Of a DNA stretch of 64,000 nt, positions 52,845-62,464 are shown piece after piece. Below the pieces are notes generated by a model that was given only the letters and a program-made list of their open reading frames with translations, ran no database searches and had not been told where the DNA came from. A program made the translations under genes and the position numbers. The stretch spans positions 806,001-870,000 of the forward strand of contig JAGFXX010000001.1 of assembly GCA_017599285.1 (NCBI GenBank), given 5' to 3'. This DNA is from Cereibacter azotoformans (GTDB lineage: Bacteria; Pseudomonadota; Alphaproteobacteria; Rhodobacterales; Rhodobacteraceae). Positions within the stretch are counted from its first letter, which is position 1; each line of letters begins with the position of its first letter.

Positions 52845-52925
52845 GCCGCCGGAGGCGGGGGCTTCGCGCCCCCGGCCCGGCCTGCGGCCGGGCTCCCCCG
52901 CGGGATATTTGGGCCAGAATGAAAG
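52845..52925. repeat. Extragenic GC-rich repeat element (Rhodobacter-type)
   Basis: Two hairpins in tandem, GGGGGC-TTC-GCGCCCCC and GCCCGGCC-TGC-GGCCGGGC, followed by CCCGCGGGATATTTGGGCC and AGAATGAA. I recognise the last part as a sequence repeated in intergenic regions of Rhodobacteraceae. It sits between the converging nadE and pfkB-type genes and probably acts as a terminator for both. Only one copy is in this window. Confidence 0.6.
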
Positions 52926-52930
52926 GCGCG

Positions 52931-53875
52931 TCAGACCGGGTGCGGGGCACAGGAGGGGAGCAGACGCTCGACATCCTCGGGGTGGCAGAGTTCGGTGGCC
53001 TCGGTGATGACGGCGGCGGCGGCGGCGGCGACGCCGTGGGCGAGGGCGGTCTCGGGCGGCGCGCCGCGGGCCAGTGCGAGGACGAAGGCGCCGACGAACG
53101 TGTCGCCGGCGCCGACCGCGCTGACCACCTCGACCGGCTCCGAGCGCGAGTGCCAGCGGCCGCGGGCGTCGGCAAGCACCGAGCCGTCGGCGCCCCGGGC
53201 GATGATCACGCATCCGGCCACGCCGCGGGCCACGAGGGCCGAGGCGAAGTCCGCGGTCTCGGCCACGCTGTCGAGTGGTCGGCCGGCGAGGCTCGCCGCC
53301 TCGCCATCGTCCATCCGCAGGATGTCGAGATCCGGCACGCCCCCGGCCGCGAGATGGGCGAGGGGGGCGCCCGACGTGTCCACCAGCAGACGCGCGCGCT
53401 GGCCCAGAAGGTTCGACACGAGGGCCGGGAAATCGGCCGGAACCCCCGGCGGCAGCGAGCCCGAGAGGACCACCATGCCGCCCTTGGGCACGGCGCGGTC
53501 GATGCGGGCGAGGGCGGCCTCGACGCGGGCGGGGCTCCAGCGGGCGCCGGGCAGCATGAAGCGGAACTGCTGGCCGGTGCCGGTCTCGGTCACCGTCAGG
53601 CTCTCGCGCGTCTCGCCGGGGCCGGCGAAGGCCACGATCTCGATGCCCGCCGCCGCTATCAGCGCCGCAAGCCGCCCCCCCACGTTGCCACCGAGCGCCA
53701 CGAAGGCGGTGCTCTGGCCGCCCAGGATGCGGATGGCGCGGCTGACGTTCAGCCCGCCGCCGCCCGGATCGACCCGAGGCTCGGTGCAGCGCAGCTTGAT
53801 GCCGGGCAGCACCTGCGGCACGTCGGCGGCAAGGTCGATCGCCGGGTTCAGCGTCAACGTCAGGATGGGGATCAT
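52931..53875 (-). CDS. PfkB-family sugar kinase (phosphofructokinase type)
   Basis: 314 residues from the ATG at 53875. PfkB signatures: GGGGLNVSRAIRILGG near residue 36 and the C-terminal catalytic motif SAVGAGDTFVGAFVLALARG with the catalytic Asp. The opening MIPILTLTLNPAIDLAADVPQVLPG is typical of the 1-phosphofructokinase/PfkB/tagatose-6-phosphate kinase subgroup. Likely a fructose-6-phosphate or fructose-1-phosphate kinase in the cytoplasm. No fru transport genes adjoin, so fructose-6-phosphate kinase is somewhat more likely. Confidence 0.85.
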   Translation of the reverse strand: MIPILTLTLNPAIDLAADVPQVLPGIKLRCTEPRVDPGGGGLNVSRAIRILGGQSTAFVALGGNVGGRLAALIAAAGIEIVAFAGPGETRESLTVTETGTGQQFRFMLPGARWSPARVEAALARIDRAVPKGGMVVLSGSLPPGVPADFPALVSNLLGQRARLLVDTSGAPLAHLAAGGVPDLDILRMDDGEAASLAGRPLDSVAETADFASALVARGVAGCVIIARGADGSVLADARGRWHSRSEPVEVVSAVGAGDTFVGAFVLALARGAPPETALAHGVAAAAAAVITEATELCHPEDVERLLPSCAPHPV

Positions 53876-54017
53876 GGCTCGGTTCCCGTTTTGGCCACAG
53901 TGCCAGAGCCGCCCGCCGGGCACAATGCCGCGTTGCGGCGGCGTGGACGGGGCCGCGGGCCGGGAACCGGGGACGGGGGCCCCCGGTTGAGGCGGGCGAC
54001 CCGGAAGGAGGAATCCC

Positions 54018-54611
54018 ATGCCCGTCAAGCTTGCCATCCTGTTCTACTCCACCTACGGCACGAACCACCGCATGGCGCAGATGGCCGAGGAGGCGGCGCA
54101 CGACACGGGGGCGGAGGTCCGCCTGCGGAAGTTCGCCGAGACCGCGCCCGCGTCGGTCGTGAACGGGCAGGACGCCTGGAAGGCGCAGGTGGAGCGCATG
54201 GCGGACATTCCCGAGGCGAGCCCTGAGGACATGGAGTGGGCGGACGCCTACCTCTTCTCGGCCCCCACACGGTTCGGACAGGCGCCGTCCCAGGTGCGCG
54301 CCTTCATCGACACGCTGGGGCCGCTCTGGGCGCAGGGCAAGCTCGCCGACAAGGCGGTGAGCGCGATGACCTCGGCGCAGAACCCGCACGGCGGGCAGGA
54401 GGCGACGATCCTTGGCCTCTACACCACCTTCCTGCACTGGGGATCGGTGATCGTCGGACCCGGATATACCGACCCGGTCCTCTACAAGGCGGGCGGCAAT
54501 CCCTACGGCTACAGCCACACGCAAGGCGCGGATTTCGACGACACCGCCCGCGGGGCCATCGCGCATCAGGTGCGGCGGCTGGTCGCCATGACGGAAAAGC
54601 TCAGGGGCTGA
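54018..54611 (+). CDS. wrbA: WrbA-type NAD(P)H:quinone oxidoreductase
   Basis: 197 residues, flavodoxin fold. FMN phosphate loop: [14 protein letters not shown]; the flavin contacts [29 protein letters not shown] and [24 protein letters not shown] are typical of WrbA. It makes two-electron reductions of quinones. GGAAGGAGGA precedes the ATG. Stands alone, with its 3' end followed by a palindrome. Confidence 0.93.
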   Translation: MPVKLAILFYSTYGTNHRMAQMAEEAAHDTGAEVRLRKFAETAPASVVNGQDAWKAQVERMADIPEASPEDMEWADAYLFSAPTRFGQAPSQVRAFIDTLGPLWAQGKLADKAVSAMTSAQNPHGGQEATILGLYTTFLHWGSVIVGPGYTDPVLYKAGGNPYGYSHTQGADFDDTARGAIAHQVRRLVAMTEKLRG

Positions 54612-54635
54612 AGCCTTTGGCATGCGCCACGAACC

Positions 54636-54652
54636 GGAGGGCTCAGCCCTCC
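54636..54652. terminator. Palindrome between wrbA and the next convergent gene
   Basis: GGAGGGCT-C-AGCCCTCC, perfect 8-bp arms around one base, overlapping the stop of the leftward gene. It could end both transcripts; no T-run. Confidence 0.4.
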
Positions 54653-54882
54653 CGCCGCGCGAGCCTGTAGCTGCCTTCGGGAAGGTTCAGCGCCGCCGCG
54701 AGGTCGCGCACCTGCCCCATCGACAGGGTGAGCCGGACCACCTCGTCCCGGCGCGGATCGACCTGCTCAAGAGTCACCACATCCTCGAAGGCCGAGATTG
54801 TGACATCCTCCTGCAGGTAGGATCCGCCCTCGTCGATGAGGGTGATGACGGTCGCATCGAAATCGTGCTCGATGGTGAACAT
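54643..54882 (-). CDS. Small conserved hypothetical protein (79 residues)
   Basis: MFTIEHDFDATVITLIDEGGSYLQEDVTISAFEDVVTLEQVD... is acidic and strand-rich, then LTLSMGQVRDLAAALNLPEGSYRLARREG. No signal or membrane segment. The composition (Asp/Glu/Thr/Val) is that of a real folded protein, unlike the antisense frames. It resembles small cytoplasmic proteins of unknown function common in Rhodobacteraceae. No neighbours in operon. Confidence 0.7.
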   Translation of the reverse strand: MFTIEHDFDATVITLIDEGGSYLQEDVTISAFEDVVTLEQVDPRRDEVVRLTLSMGQVRDLAAALNLPEGSYRLARREG

Positions 54883-55022
54883 GGGTCGATGGTAGGCCAG
54901 CCGGCCGCGGACCTCAAGGGCCGCCGCCCGCGGCCGGCGAGAGGCTGCACCTTTGCGTGACAGCCTCTTCCTCCCGCCCTCGGTTCTGCTAAGGTCCGCC
55001 CCGGAAACGAGAGGGGTAAGGA

Positions 55023-55757
55023 ATGCTGCGGTTCGCTTTTGCCGCCGTTCTACTGGTTCTGGCGGGCTGCGCCGCGCCGATGGGGCCGCAGGCGACGGGT
55101 GGTCTGCCGGCCTTTCCGTCGGCGCCCGATCCGGGGCCGTTCCTGACCGAAGGGGATGCGCAGCGCGCCTTTCCGGCGGTGCTGGCCCGGGTCGAGCCTG
55201 TGGCGGAAGCCATCTGCCTCGAGCGCACGCGCGGCGTGCCGTGCGACTTCCAGATCACCGTGGACGCGCGGCCGGGCCTTGACCCCAACGCCTTCCAGAC
55301 GCTCGACGCGCAGGGCAGGCCGGTGATCGGCCTCACGCTCTCGCTGATCAGCAGCGCGCGCAACGTGGACGAGCTGGCCTTTGTCGTCGGCCATGAAGCC
55401 GCGCACCATATCCTCGGCCATATCCCGCGCCAGCGCGAGACGGCGTTGACGGGGGCGGTGCTGGCCGGTGTGCTGGCGCAGATGGGCGGGGCCGACGAGC
55501 AGACGATCCGTTCGGTGCAGCAGTTCGGCGCGAACGTGGGCGCGCGCAGCTATTCCAAGAATTTCGAGCTTGAGGCCGACGGTCTGGGCACCGAGATCGC
55601 GATCCGTGCGGGATACGACCCGGTTCATGGCGCGCAGTTCTTCACCCGGCTGCCCGATCCGGGCGACCGCTTCCTGGGCAGCCATCCTCCGAACGCGCAG
55701 CGCATCGCCCTCGTGCGCCGGGCCGCCGAGAGCTTCGGATATGTCAGCACCCGCTGA
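55023..55757 (+). CDS. M48-family metallopeptidase lipoprotein
   Basis: 244 residues. Lipobox VLLVLAGC with Cys17 marks a lipoprotein. The zinc motif HEAAH is in FVVGHEAAHHILGHI, and the third ligand Glu is in NFELEADGLGTEIAI. The C-terminal repeat SHPPNAQRIALVRR is typical of BepA/YfgC-type M48 proteins. Such enzymes degrade or refold outer-membrane proteins in the periplasm. GGGGTAAGGA precedes the ATG. Confidence 0.88.
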   Translation: MLRFAFAAVLLVLAGCAAPMGPQATGGLPAFPSAPDPGPFLTEGDAQRAFPAVLARVEPVAEAICLERTRGVPCDFQITVDARPGLDPNAFQTLDAQGRPVIGLTLSLISSARNVDELAFVVGHEAAHHILGHIPRQRETALTGAVLAGVLAQMGGADEQTIRSVQQFGANVGARSYSKNFELEADGLGTEIAIRAGYDPVHGAQFFTRLPDPGDRFLGSHPPNAQRIALVRRAAESFGYVSTR

Positions 55758-55832
55758 CGCTTGATCTGCGTCATGGTGAGACAGTGGCCGAAGCCGGATG
55801 TTCGGCGCACAATCGTTCCTGAGGAGGATCGC

Positions 55833-56084
55833 ATGATCGGTTATGTCGAGGCGCCGCGGGCCTGGTCGCTTACGCGGGGCATGGCGCGGGTGGCGGGGGT
55901 GAACCTGCCCGACGCGGTGATCGAGGGCTGGCTGAGCCGGGCCGAACTCGCCGAGATGGTGGACCGCTGCCAGAGCTGCACCGCCTCGGAGGCCTGCACC
56001 GGCTGGTTGTCGCATTCCGGGCGCTCCACCGTGCTTCCGGCCTTCTGCCGCAACAAGGCCGAGATCGAGGCGTTGGCCTCCTGA
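55833..56084 (+). CDS. DUF6455-type small Cys protein
   Basis: 83 residues from the ATG at 55833 (GAGGAGG site). Helical, with Cys in MVDRCQSCTASEACTGWL (CxxC and C) and a fourth in FCRNKAEIE, a pattern of the DUF6455 group in alphaproteobacteria. The four Cys could bind a metal or form disulphides. An upstream in-frame ATG (55773) lacks a ribosome site. Function unknown. Confidence 0.7.
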   Translation: MIGYVEAPRAWSLTRGMARVAGVNLPDAVIEGWLSRAELAEMVDRCQSCTASEACTGWLSHSGRSTVLPAFCRNKAEIEALAS

Positions 56085-56173
56085 CGCGACCGGGCGGCAG
56101 GGAACATCCCCTGCCGCCGGTCGTTCCCTCCGGCACGGCTGCCCCCATCGGCAGCCCCGAAGGAGGACTTTCC

Positions 56174-56533
56174 ATGACGCACCCCGCCACCAGCTCGAGC
56201 AGCATGGTCTCGAGCGCCGACGTGAATGGAACCGCCGTCTACAGCCCCAACGGCGAGCATCTGGGCCATATCGACCATCTGATGATCGACAAGGAGTCGG
56301 GTGTGATCGCCTATGCCATCATGGGCTTCGGCGGCTTTCTCGGAATGGCGGAGGATCATCATCCGATCCCCTGGAAGAAGCTGAACTACGATCCGTCGCT
56401 GGGCGGCTTCGTGACGGACATCACCCGCGAGCAGCTGGAGGGCGCGCCCGCCCGCGACGAGAACTGGCGCGACGACCGCAACTGGGGGGCCGCGACCTAC
56501 AACTATTACGGCATCCCGCCCTACTGGATGTGA
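56174..56533 (+). CDS. PRC-barrel domain protein
   Basis: 119 residues. PRC-barrel fold: NGTAVYSPNGEHLGHIDHLMIDKESGVIAYAIMGFGGFLGMAEDHHPIPWKKLNYD. The C-terminal segment is rich in Asp, Asn, Tyr and Trp (DENWRDDRNWGAATYNYYGIPPYW). PRC-barrels occur in photosynthetic reaction centre H subunits, RimM and many small stress-linked proteins. Here it is a stand-alone soluble copy, with GAAGGAGGA before the start. Not the reaction centre subunit (no membrane helix). Confidence 0.88.
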   Translation: MTHPATSSSSMVSSADVNGTAVYSPNGEHLGHIDHLMIDKESGVIAYAIMGFGGFLGMAEDHHPIPWKKLNYDPSLGGFVTDITREQLEGAPARDENWRDDRNWGAATYNYYGIPPYWM

Positions 56534-56547
56534 GCGCCCATCTTGCT

Positions 56548-56577
56548 GCCGGCGGGAAGCCGAGGCGGCCCGCCGGC
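56548..56577. terminator. Hairpin between convergent PRC-barrel and AcuI-type genes
   Basis: 9-bp arms GCCGGCGGG/CCCGCCGGC with a 12-base loop, followed by CGTTTGGGC. Probably ends the PRC-barrel transcript and may serve both directions. Confidence 0.5.
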
Positions 56578-56597
56578 CGTTTGGGCGGGTCCGGTAA

Positions 56598-57590
56598 TCA
56601 TTCGAGATCGGGGGCGATGGGCACCAGAAGGCGCCCGCGCACCTGACCTGCAAGGAATTTCGGCGCCGTCTCGATCACCTCGGAGAAGGGCAGTTCCACC
56701 GTCAGTGCCTCGAGCTTGTCGCGGTCCATCTCGGCGGCGAGCCGCCGCCAGGCCTCGCGCCGCCGCTCCTGCGGGCACATCACGCTGTCCACTCCGACGA
56801 GGCTGACCCCGCGCAGGATGAAGGGCGCCACATTTGCCGGCAGATCGAGCCCCGCCGCAAGCCCGCAGGCGGCGACGGTGCCGCCGTAGCGGATCATCGA
56901 CAGAAGGTTCGCCAGAACCGATCCGCCGGCCACGTCGATGGCCCCCGCCCATCTCTCGCGCGCCAGAGGTCTCGGCTTGCCCGTCAGTTCGGCCCGATCA
57001 ACGAGGCTGGAGGCGCCGAGGCTCTTCAGGAACTCTGCCTCCTCCATCCGGCCGGTCACGGCGGCCACGCTGTAACCCCGGCCAGCCAGCAAGGCGGTGG
57101 CGATCGAGCCGACGCCCCCGGCGGCGCCCGTGACCGCCACCTCGCCCGAGCCCGGCCGCACGCCGTTGCGCTCCAGCGCCATCACGCAGAGCATGGCGGA
57201 ATATCCCGCCGTCCCGAGCGCCATCGCATGGCGCAGCGACATCCCCTCGGGCAGCGGCACGAGCCAGTCCGCGCGGACACGGGCGCGTCCGGCCAGGCCG
57301 CCCCAGTGCGTCTCGCCGACGCCCCATCCGTTCAGCACCACCCGGTCGCCGGGGCTGTAGCGCGGATCGCTGCTCTCGGCGACGATGCCCGAGAAGTCGA
57401 TCCCCGGCACCATCGGAAACGACCGCACCACCGGCGCCTTCCCGGTCAGCGCCAGCGCGTCCTTGTAGTTGAGGGTCGAGTAGGCGATCTCCACCAGCAC
57501 CTCGCCCGCGGGCAGCCGGTCAGCCGGGATCCGGCAGCGGGAGACACGCTGGCCCTCGCCGTCCTTCTCGATCAGGATTGCCTCGAACAT
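56598..57590 (-). CDS. acuI: AcuI/YhdH-type acryloyl-CoA reductase (zinc-free MDR family)
   Basis: 330 residues, normal for the family. Signatures: [69 protein letters not shown], and NADP-binding [15 protein letters not shown]-terminal [18 protein letters not shown]. AcuI reduces acryloyl-CoA to propionyl-CoA with NADPH and protects from acrylate. The dimethylsulphoniopropionate genes (acuR, dddL) are not adjacent, so it may be a second, general copy. Confidence 0.82.
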   Translation of the reverse strand: MFEAILIEKDGEGQRVSRCRIPADRLPAGEVLVEIAYSTLNYKDALALTGKAPVVRSFPMVPGIDFSGIVAESSDPRYSPGDRVVLNGWGVGETHWGGLAGRARVRADWLVPLPEGMSLRHAMALGTAGYSAMLCVMALERNGVRPGSGEVAVTGAAGGVGSIATALLAGRGYSVAAVTGRMEEAEFLKSLGASSLVDRAELTGKPRPLARERWAGAIDVAGGSVLANLLSMIRYGGTVAACGLAAGLDLPANVAPFILRGVSLVGVDSVMCPQERRREAWRRLAAEMDRDKLEALTVELPFSEVIETAPKFLAGQVRGRLLVPIAPDLE

Positions 57591-57681
57591 GGGACCTCCG
57601 CAGGGCTGGGGAGGGCACGGCCTCCCGGCAGTGACGCAGCTTGACCTCCGGGGCCACCGTTCGGCCGCCCCGGAGCGGGTC

Positions 57682-58716
57682 TCAGAGCGACCCGGTCGCG
57701 GGTTCGGCGGCCGGTGCCGTGGCCGCGTCCGCCGGGGGCGGCAGGATGGGCGCGTCGGGAAGCGGGACGGGCTCTGGCGCGGGCACCGCCAGAGGTTCTT
57801 CCGCGAGCGGCTCGGCCGGCGCGGGCTGCGCCTCGGTTGCGGGCCCCTCGGCGGGAGGCGTCGTCTCCTCCCCGGCGGAGGGCGTCACCGCGGGCGTCAC
57901 CGCAGCGGGCGCCCCGTAGGGCGAGAGCATCGGCAGGTTCGTCAGGCCCGACGGGATGGCCGGCGCCGGCCGCGCGGGTGCCGCGGCCATCGTCACGGGC
58001 TTGGCCTTCTTCGGCGGCGGAGGGGGCAGGGTGAGGCCGGTCGGCATCTTGCCGTCCTGCGTCATCACCACGACCTTCGCCCCGTCCGGCACGCGCTCGA
58101 ACAGGTCGATCACGTCCTGATTGATCATGCGGATGCAGCCCGACGAGGCGTTGTGCCCGATCGAGTTCCATTCCGGCGTGCCGTGGATGCGATAGCCGTA
58201 GTCGCGCCCGTTGGTCTCGAGGTACAGCGCGCGGGCGCCGAGCGGATTGGTCGGGCCCCCGGGCTGTCCCTTCTCCCACCGGGCCAGTTCCGGCTTGCGC
58301 TCGATCATCTCCGGCGGGGGTGTCCAGGTCGGCCAGTGGCGGCGGTTGGCCACGACGGCCGTGCCGGACCACTGGAAGCCCTCCTTGCCCACCGCGATCC
58401 CGTAACGGATCGCCGTGTCCTCGCCGGTGATGAAATAGAGCACCCGCTCCCTGGGATTGATGACGATCGTGCCGGGCGGCTCGTTGCTGGTGTAGGCGAC
58501 CGACTGGCGCTGATACTGGACAGGCACCCGCTCGGTCGGGATCGCGGGCAGCTGGTACTTGCCGTCCGCCCGGGCCGCGTAGGCACCCTCGAAGAGCTTG
58601 GGCTGCGGCGCAGGCTCCTCGATCCTTGTGTTCACCGTGGCTGCGTCGGGCACGCAGCCTCCCAACATACCCGCCGCGATCACCGCGGCTGCAAGTTTCC
58701 GTCCGATCAGTTCCAT
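57682..58716 (-). CDS. L,D-transpeptidase lipoprotein (YkuD domain)
   Basis: 344 residues from the ATG at 58716. Lipobox AAGMLGGC. The YkuD domain (about residues 80-215) has the catalytic motif [20 protein letters not shown] with His and Cys. A Pro/Ala-rich C-terminal tail of about 110 residues ([26 protein letters not shown]) probably spans or binds the cell wall. Such enzymes make 3-3 crosslinks or attach lipoproteins to peptidoglycan. Anchored to the outer membrane by its acyl group, by inference. Confidence 0.9.
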   Translation of the reverse strand: MELIGRKLAAAVIAAGMLGGCVPDAATVNTRIEEPAPQPKLFEGAYAARADGKYQLPAIPTERVPVQYQRQSVAYTSNEPPGTIVINPRERVLYFITGEDTAIRYGIAVGKEGFQWSGTAVVANRRHWPTWTPPPEMIERKPELARWEKGQPGGPTNPLGARALYLETNGRDYGYRIHGTPEWNSIGHNASSGCIRMINQDVIDLFERVPDGAKVVVMTQDGKMPTGLTLPPPPPKKAKPVTMAAAPARPAPAIPSGLTNLPMLSPYGAPAAVTPAVTPSAGEETTPPAEGPATEAQPAPAEPLAEEPLAVPAPEPVPLPDAPILPPPADAATAPAAEPATGSL

Positions 58717-58935
58717 TCCACCGTCCTGCCCCGCGCCCGCCTTTTCCGGCAGGCCGTCTGTCGGCGAGGGTAAACCACTCAGGCGCAATGGTCAAAGTCC
58801 GACAGCGGAAGACGGCCGTCGGGCCCGGCCGCCGCTGCGCCCTCCTTACGCTCGGACAGGGCGCGCCGGCCTTGTGGGATCGCGTGCGCGCCCCGAAGTC
58901 CCTGCGACGGGTCATCCTGCCTTGCGGGCGGCAGC

Positions 58936-58970
58936 GCCGGCGCCGGGGGTTCGATGCCCCCGGCGCCGGC
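58936..58970. terminator. Terminator-like hairpin downstream of kynU
   Basis: Perfect 14-bp arms GCCGGCGCCGGGGG/CCCCCGGCGCCGGC with a seven-base loop TTCGATG-like turn, 24 bases after the kynU stop. No T-run on the kynU strand. The remaining gap to the transpeptidase start (58717-58935) shows no gene. Confidence 0.6.
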
Positions 58971-58993
58971 ACCTCCGCACCGTCCTGCCGGGT

Positions 58994-60184
58994 TCAGGTG
59001 ACGGCCGCCCTCTGCCGATAGTCCTCGCGGTCCCAGAGCCGCCCCTCCATCACCTCCGACAGGATCGCGGCGGCGCGCACCACCTCGGCCGGCCCGATGT
59101 AGAGCGGGGTGAAGCCGAAGCGCAGGATGTCGGGCGCGCGAAAATCGCCGATCACGCCGCGGGCGATCAGCGCCTGCATGATCGGATAGCCCTCGGGGTG
59201 GCGGAAGCTGACCTGCGAGCCGCGGCGCGCATGATCGCGTGGGGTGGCGAGTGCAAGTTCGGGGCAGCGCGTCTCGACTTCGGCGATGAAGAGGTCCGTC
59301 AGCTCCAGCGAGCGGGTGCGCAGGCGGGCGAGATCCACGCCGTCCCAGACATCGAGCGCGGCGTCGAGCGCCGCCATCTGGATCACGGGCGGCGTGCCCA
59401 CGCGCATCCGCTCGACCCCGCGGCCGGGGCGGTAGGCCAGGTCGAAGGCAAAGGGCGCCGCGTGGCCGAGCCAGCCCGACAGCGCCGGCACCGCCCGTTC
59501 GCCGTGACGGGGCGCCACATAGATGAAGGCCGGCCCGCCGGGGCCGGAATTCAGATACTTGTAGGTGCAGCCCACCGCAAAATCGGCGCCGTCCTCGGCC
59601 ACCCGCACCGGCAGCGCGCCCGCGGAATGGGCGAGATCCCAGATGGCGAGCGCGCCCGCCGCATGAGCCTTCGCGGTGATCGCCGCCATGTCGTGCCGCC
59701 GCCCCGTGCGATAGTCCACCTCGGTCACCATCACGGCCGCCACCTCGTCGGTAATCGCACCCTCGACCTCCTCGGGCGCGACGAGCCGCAATTCGCGGTC
59801 GCCGAGCATCCGGCAGAGTCCCTCTGCCATGTAGAGGTCCGAGGGAAAGTTGCCGCTGTCCGACAGGATCACCCGCCGGCCCGGGCGCATCTCGCAGGCC
59901 GCGGCCAGCGCCTGGAAGACCTTGATCGAGAGCGTGTCGCCCAGCACCACCGTTCCGGGCTCGGCGCCGATCAGCCGGCCGATCCGGTCGCCGAGCCGGC
60001 GCGGCATCTCCATCCAGCCGGCCCGGTTCCAGCCCGTCACCAGCATCCCGCCCCATTCCTCGGTGACGCAGGCCGCCACGCGCGCCGCCGCGGCGCGGGG
60101 CAGCGGGCCAAGCGAGTTGCCGTCGAGATAGATCACGCCCTCGGGCAGGTCGAACATCGCCCGCGTCGCCTCGAAATCGGTCAT
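58994..60184 (-). CDS. kynU: Kynureninase
   Basis: 396 residues from the ATG at 60184. PLP fold type I: IYLDGNSLGPLPRAAAARV, LGDTLSIKVFQALAAACEM, VDYRTGRRHDMAAITAKAHAAGALAIWDLAHSAGALPV, and the PLP-binding Lys in GCTYKYLNSGPGGPAF. It splits kynurenine to anthranilate and alanine. kynA and kynB are not seen in the flanks. Longer in-frame extension upstream is not coding. Confidence 0.95.
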   Translation of the reverse strand: MTDFEATRAMFDLPEGVIYLDGNSLGPLPRAAAARVAACVTEEWGGMLVTGWNRAGWMEMPRRLGDRIGRLIGAEPGTVVLGDTLSIKVFQALAAACEMRPGRRVILSDSGNFPSDLYMAEGLCRMLGDRELRLVAPEEVEGAITDEVAAVMVTEVDYRTGRRHDMAAITAKAHAAGALAIWDLAHSAGALPVRVAEDGADFAVGCTYKYLNSGPGGPAFIYVAPRHGERAVPALSGWLGHAAPFAFDLAYRPGRGVERMRVGTPPVIQMAALDAALDVWDGVDLARLRTRSLELTDLFIAEVETRCPELALATPRDHARRGSQVSFRHPEGYPIMQALIARGVIGDFRAPDILRFGFTPLYIGPAEVVRAAAILSEVMEGRLWDREDYRQRAAVT

Positions 60185-60302
60185 CGCGCCCTCCATGATT
60201 GCGCGACGAGGTAGCGGCAAAAGGCGCAGGCTCGCAAGCCGCCTCTGCTCTTTGCGCGGCCGCCCGGCCGTGGCATGAGGGGCGCGACCCCAAGGAGACC
60301 GC

Positions 60303-60746
60303 ATGAAGCACCTCGACCTGCCGCCGGCCTGGCTTCTACTCTGCGTGCTCGCCGCGCTCACGCTCGACTGGCTGGTGCCGTTCGGGATCTTCGGCCTGCC
60401 GGGGCGCGTGGCCGGGGTGGGGCTGGGAATTGCGGCGCTCGTGATCGCGGGGCTGGCCGCCCGGCGGATGCGGCGCGCCGGGACGACCGTCATGCCGCAC
60501 AGCGCACCGTCCGCCCTCGTGACCGACGGTGTCTTCTCCTTCAGCCGCAATCCGATCTATCTCGCCGACGTGCTGATCCTGCTTGCGGTGCTGCTCTGGA
60601 TCGACGCACCTCTCGGCCTGCCGCTCGTGCCCGTCTTCATGTGGGTCCTGACGCGGCGCTTCATCGAACCCGAGGAGGCGCGTCTGGCCGCCGCCTTCGG
60701 TCCGGATTACGAGGCCTGGACGGGCCGCACACGGCGCTGGCTGTGA
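60303..60746 (+). CDS. Isoprenylcysteine-methyltransferase-like membrane protein
   Basis: 147 residues, four membrane helices. The C-terminal part has the ICMT/PEMT signature: FSFSRNPIYLADVLILLAVLLWIDAP and RRFIEPEEARLAAAFGPDYEAWTGRTRRWL. Bacterial members may methylate isoprenoid-like or phospholipid substrates; the true substrate is unknown. AAGGAGA precedes the ATG. Between kynU (divergent) and pntA. Confidence 0.8.
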   Translation: MKHLDLPPAWLLLCVLAALTLDWLVPFGIFGLPGRVAGVGLGIAALVIAGLAARRMRRAGTTVMPHSAPSALVTDGVFSFSRNPIYLADVLILLAVLLWIDAPLGLPLVPVFMWVLTRRFIEPEEARLAAAFGPDYEAWTGRTRRWL

Positions 60747-60804
60747 CGCAGCGGCAACGGGTCCGATGGACAAAAACTGCAACTTGCTGCAAGGCGGCAA
60801 GCGC

Positions 60805-60830
60805 CTTGCGCAATTTTCTTGCGCAATGTT
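60805..60830 (+). promoter_or_regulatory. Tandem 13-base repeat in the pntA promoter
   Basis: CTTGCGCAATTTT followed immediately by CTTGCGCAATGTT: two 13-base units differing at one position, each containing the palindrome TTGCGCAA. The first TTGCGC (60806-60811) could be a -35, with TTAAAC 17 bases on (60829-60834) as a weak -10. A helical-phase operator for an unknown regulator is an alternative reading. Confidence 0.5.
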
Positions 60831-60882
60831 AAACAGGCGGGCCGGCGAACGCCCGCCGGAGCCGCGAATAGGGGGATAATCG

Positions 60883-62454
60883 GTGAAGATCGGAGCACCC
60901 AGGGAAACATTCGAGGGTGAGGCCCGCGTCGCGATGACGCCGGACTCGGCCCTCCAGCTGCAAAAGCTCGGGCATCACTGCGTGATCGAGACTGGCGCGG
61001 GCATGAAGGCGGGCTTCTCCGACGAAGCCTATGCCGCCGCCGGTGTCGAGGTGCTGCCCTCGGCCCGTGCGCTCTTCGAGGCGGCGGACATCGTCGTCAA
61101 GGTGCGGGGCCCGGAACGGCCCGAGGCCGAGATGCTGCGCCGCGGCCAGACGCTGATCTCGTTCTTCTGGCCCGCCCAGAACGCCGAGCTGCTCGAGCTC
61201 TGCAAGGACAAGGGCGCCACCGTCGTCGCGATGGACATGGTGCCGCGGATCAGCCGCGCGCAGAAGATGGACGCGCTGTCGTCGATGGCCAACATCTCGG
61301 GCTATCGCGCGGTGATCGAGGCGGGCAACAACTTCGGCCGCTTCTTCACCGGACAGGTGACGGCGGCGGGCAAGGTGCCCCCGGCCAAGGTGCTGGTGGT
61401 GGGGGCGGGCGTCGCGGGCCTGGCCGCGATCGGCACGGCCGTGAGCCTCGGCGCCATCACCTATGCCTTCGACGTGCGCCCCGAAGTGGCCGAGCAGATC
61501 GAATCGATGGGCGCGGAATTCGTCTTCCTTGAATTCGAGGAGGCGCAGGACGGCGCGGCAACCGGCGGCTACGCGGCCCCCTCGTCCCCCGAGTTCCGCG
61601 AGAAGCAGCTGGCCAAGTTCCGCGAACTGGCCCCCGAGGTGGATATCGTCATCACGACGGCCCTGATCCCGGGCCGCCCGGCGCCGAAGCTCTGGACCGA
61701 GGACATGGTCTCGGCGATGAAGCGCGGCTCGGTCATCGTGGACCTTGCGGCCGAGCGGGGCGGCAACTGCGACCTGACGGTGCCCGACCAGAAGATCGTC
61801 TCGCCCAACGGCGTGACCATCGTGGGCTACACGGACTTCCCCAGCCGGATGGCGGCCCAGGCCTCGACGCTTTATTCGACCAACATCCGCCACATGCTGA
61901 CGGACCTCACGCCGAAGAAGGACGGCGTCATCGACCACAACATGGAAGATGACGTCATCCGCGGCGCGACCGTCACCCATGCCGGCGCGATCACCTTCCC
62001 GCCGCCGCCGCCGAAGGTGGCCGCGATCGCGGCCGCGAAGCCGCGGGAGAAGGTGAAGGAGCTGACGCCGGAAGAGAAGCGCGCGGCCGAGCACAAGGCC
62101 TTCCGCAAGCAGACCATCAGCCAGGTCACGATGCTGACCGTGGGCACGGCGCTGCTGCTCTTCGTGGGCAACTACGCGCCGCCCTCGTTCATGGCGCATT
62201 TCATCGTCTTCGCGCTGGCCTGCTTCGTGGGCTTCCAGGTGATCTGGAACGTCTCGCACAGCCTGCACACGCCGCTGATGGCCGTCACCAACGCCATTTC
62301 CGGCATCGTGATCCTGGGCGCGCTGTTGCAGATCGGCTCGAGCAACTGGCTGGTGGTCATTCTGGCCGCCATCTCGGTGCTGATCGCCACCATCAACATC
62401 GTTGGCGGCTTCCTGGTCACGCGCCGGATGCTTGCCATGTTCCAGAAGTCGTAA
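60883..62454 (+). CDS. pntA: Proton-translocating NAD(P) transhydrogenase, alpha subunit
   Basis: 523 residues from a GTG at 60883. The N-terminal NAD-binding domain I resembles alanine dehydrogenase: [51 protein letters not shown], and the loop [10 protein letters not shown]-like sequence [16 protein letters not shown]. The C-terminal part has about four membrane helices ([18 protein letters not shown] onward). With PntB it uses the proton gradient to reduce NADP+ from NADH. Single-chain PntA as in E. coli rather than the split form of Rhodospirillum. Confidence 0.97.
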   Translation: MKIGAPRETFEGEARVAMTPDSALQLQKLGHHCVIETGAGMKAGFSDEAYAAAGVEVLPSARALFEAADIVVKVRGPERPEAEMLRRGQTLISFFWPAQNAELLELCKDKGATVVAMDMVPRISRAQKMDALSSMANISGYRAVIEAGNNFGRFFTGQVTAAGKVPPAKVLVVGAGVAGLAAIGTAVSLGAITYAFDVRPEVAEQIESMGAEFVFLEFEEAQDGAATGGYAAPSSPEFREKQLAKFRELAPEVDIVITTALIPGRPAPKLWTEDMVSAMKRGSVIVDLAAERGGNCDLTVPDQKIVSPNGVTIVGYTDFPSRMAAQASTLYSTNIRHMLTDLTPKKDGVIDHNMEDDVIRGATVTHAGAITFPPPPPKVAAIAAAKPREKVKELTPEEKRAAEHKAFRKQTISQVTMLTVGTALLLFVGNYAPPSFMAHFIVFALACFVGFQVIWNVSHSLHTPLMAVTNAISGIVILGALLQIGSSNWLVVILAAISVLIATINIVGGFLVTRRMLAMFQKS

Positions 62455-62464
62455 GGAGCCCCCG

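Noticed and set aside
56174-56533. Photosynthetic reaction centre H subunit
   Set aside because: Only a PRC-barrel is present, with no N-terminal membrane helix and no puh neighbours.
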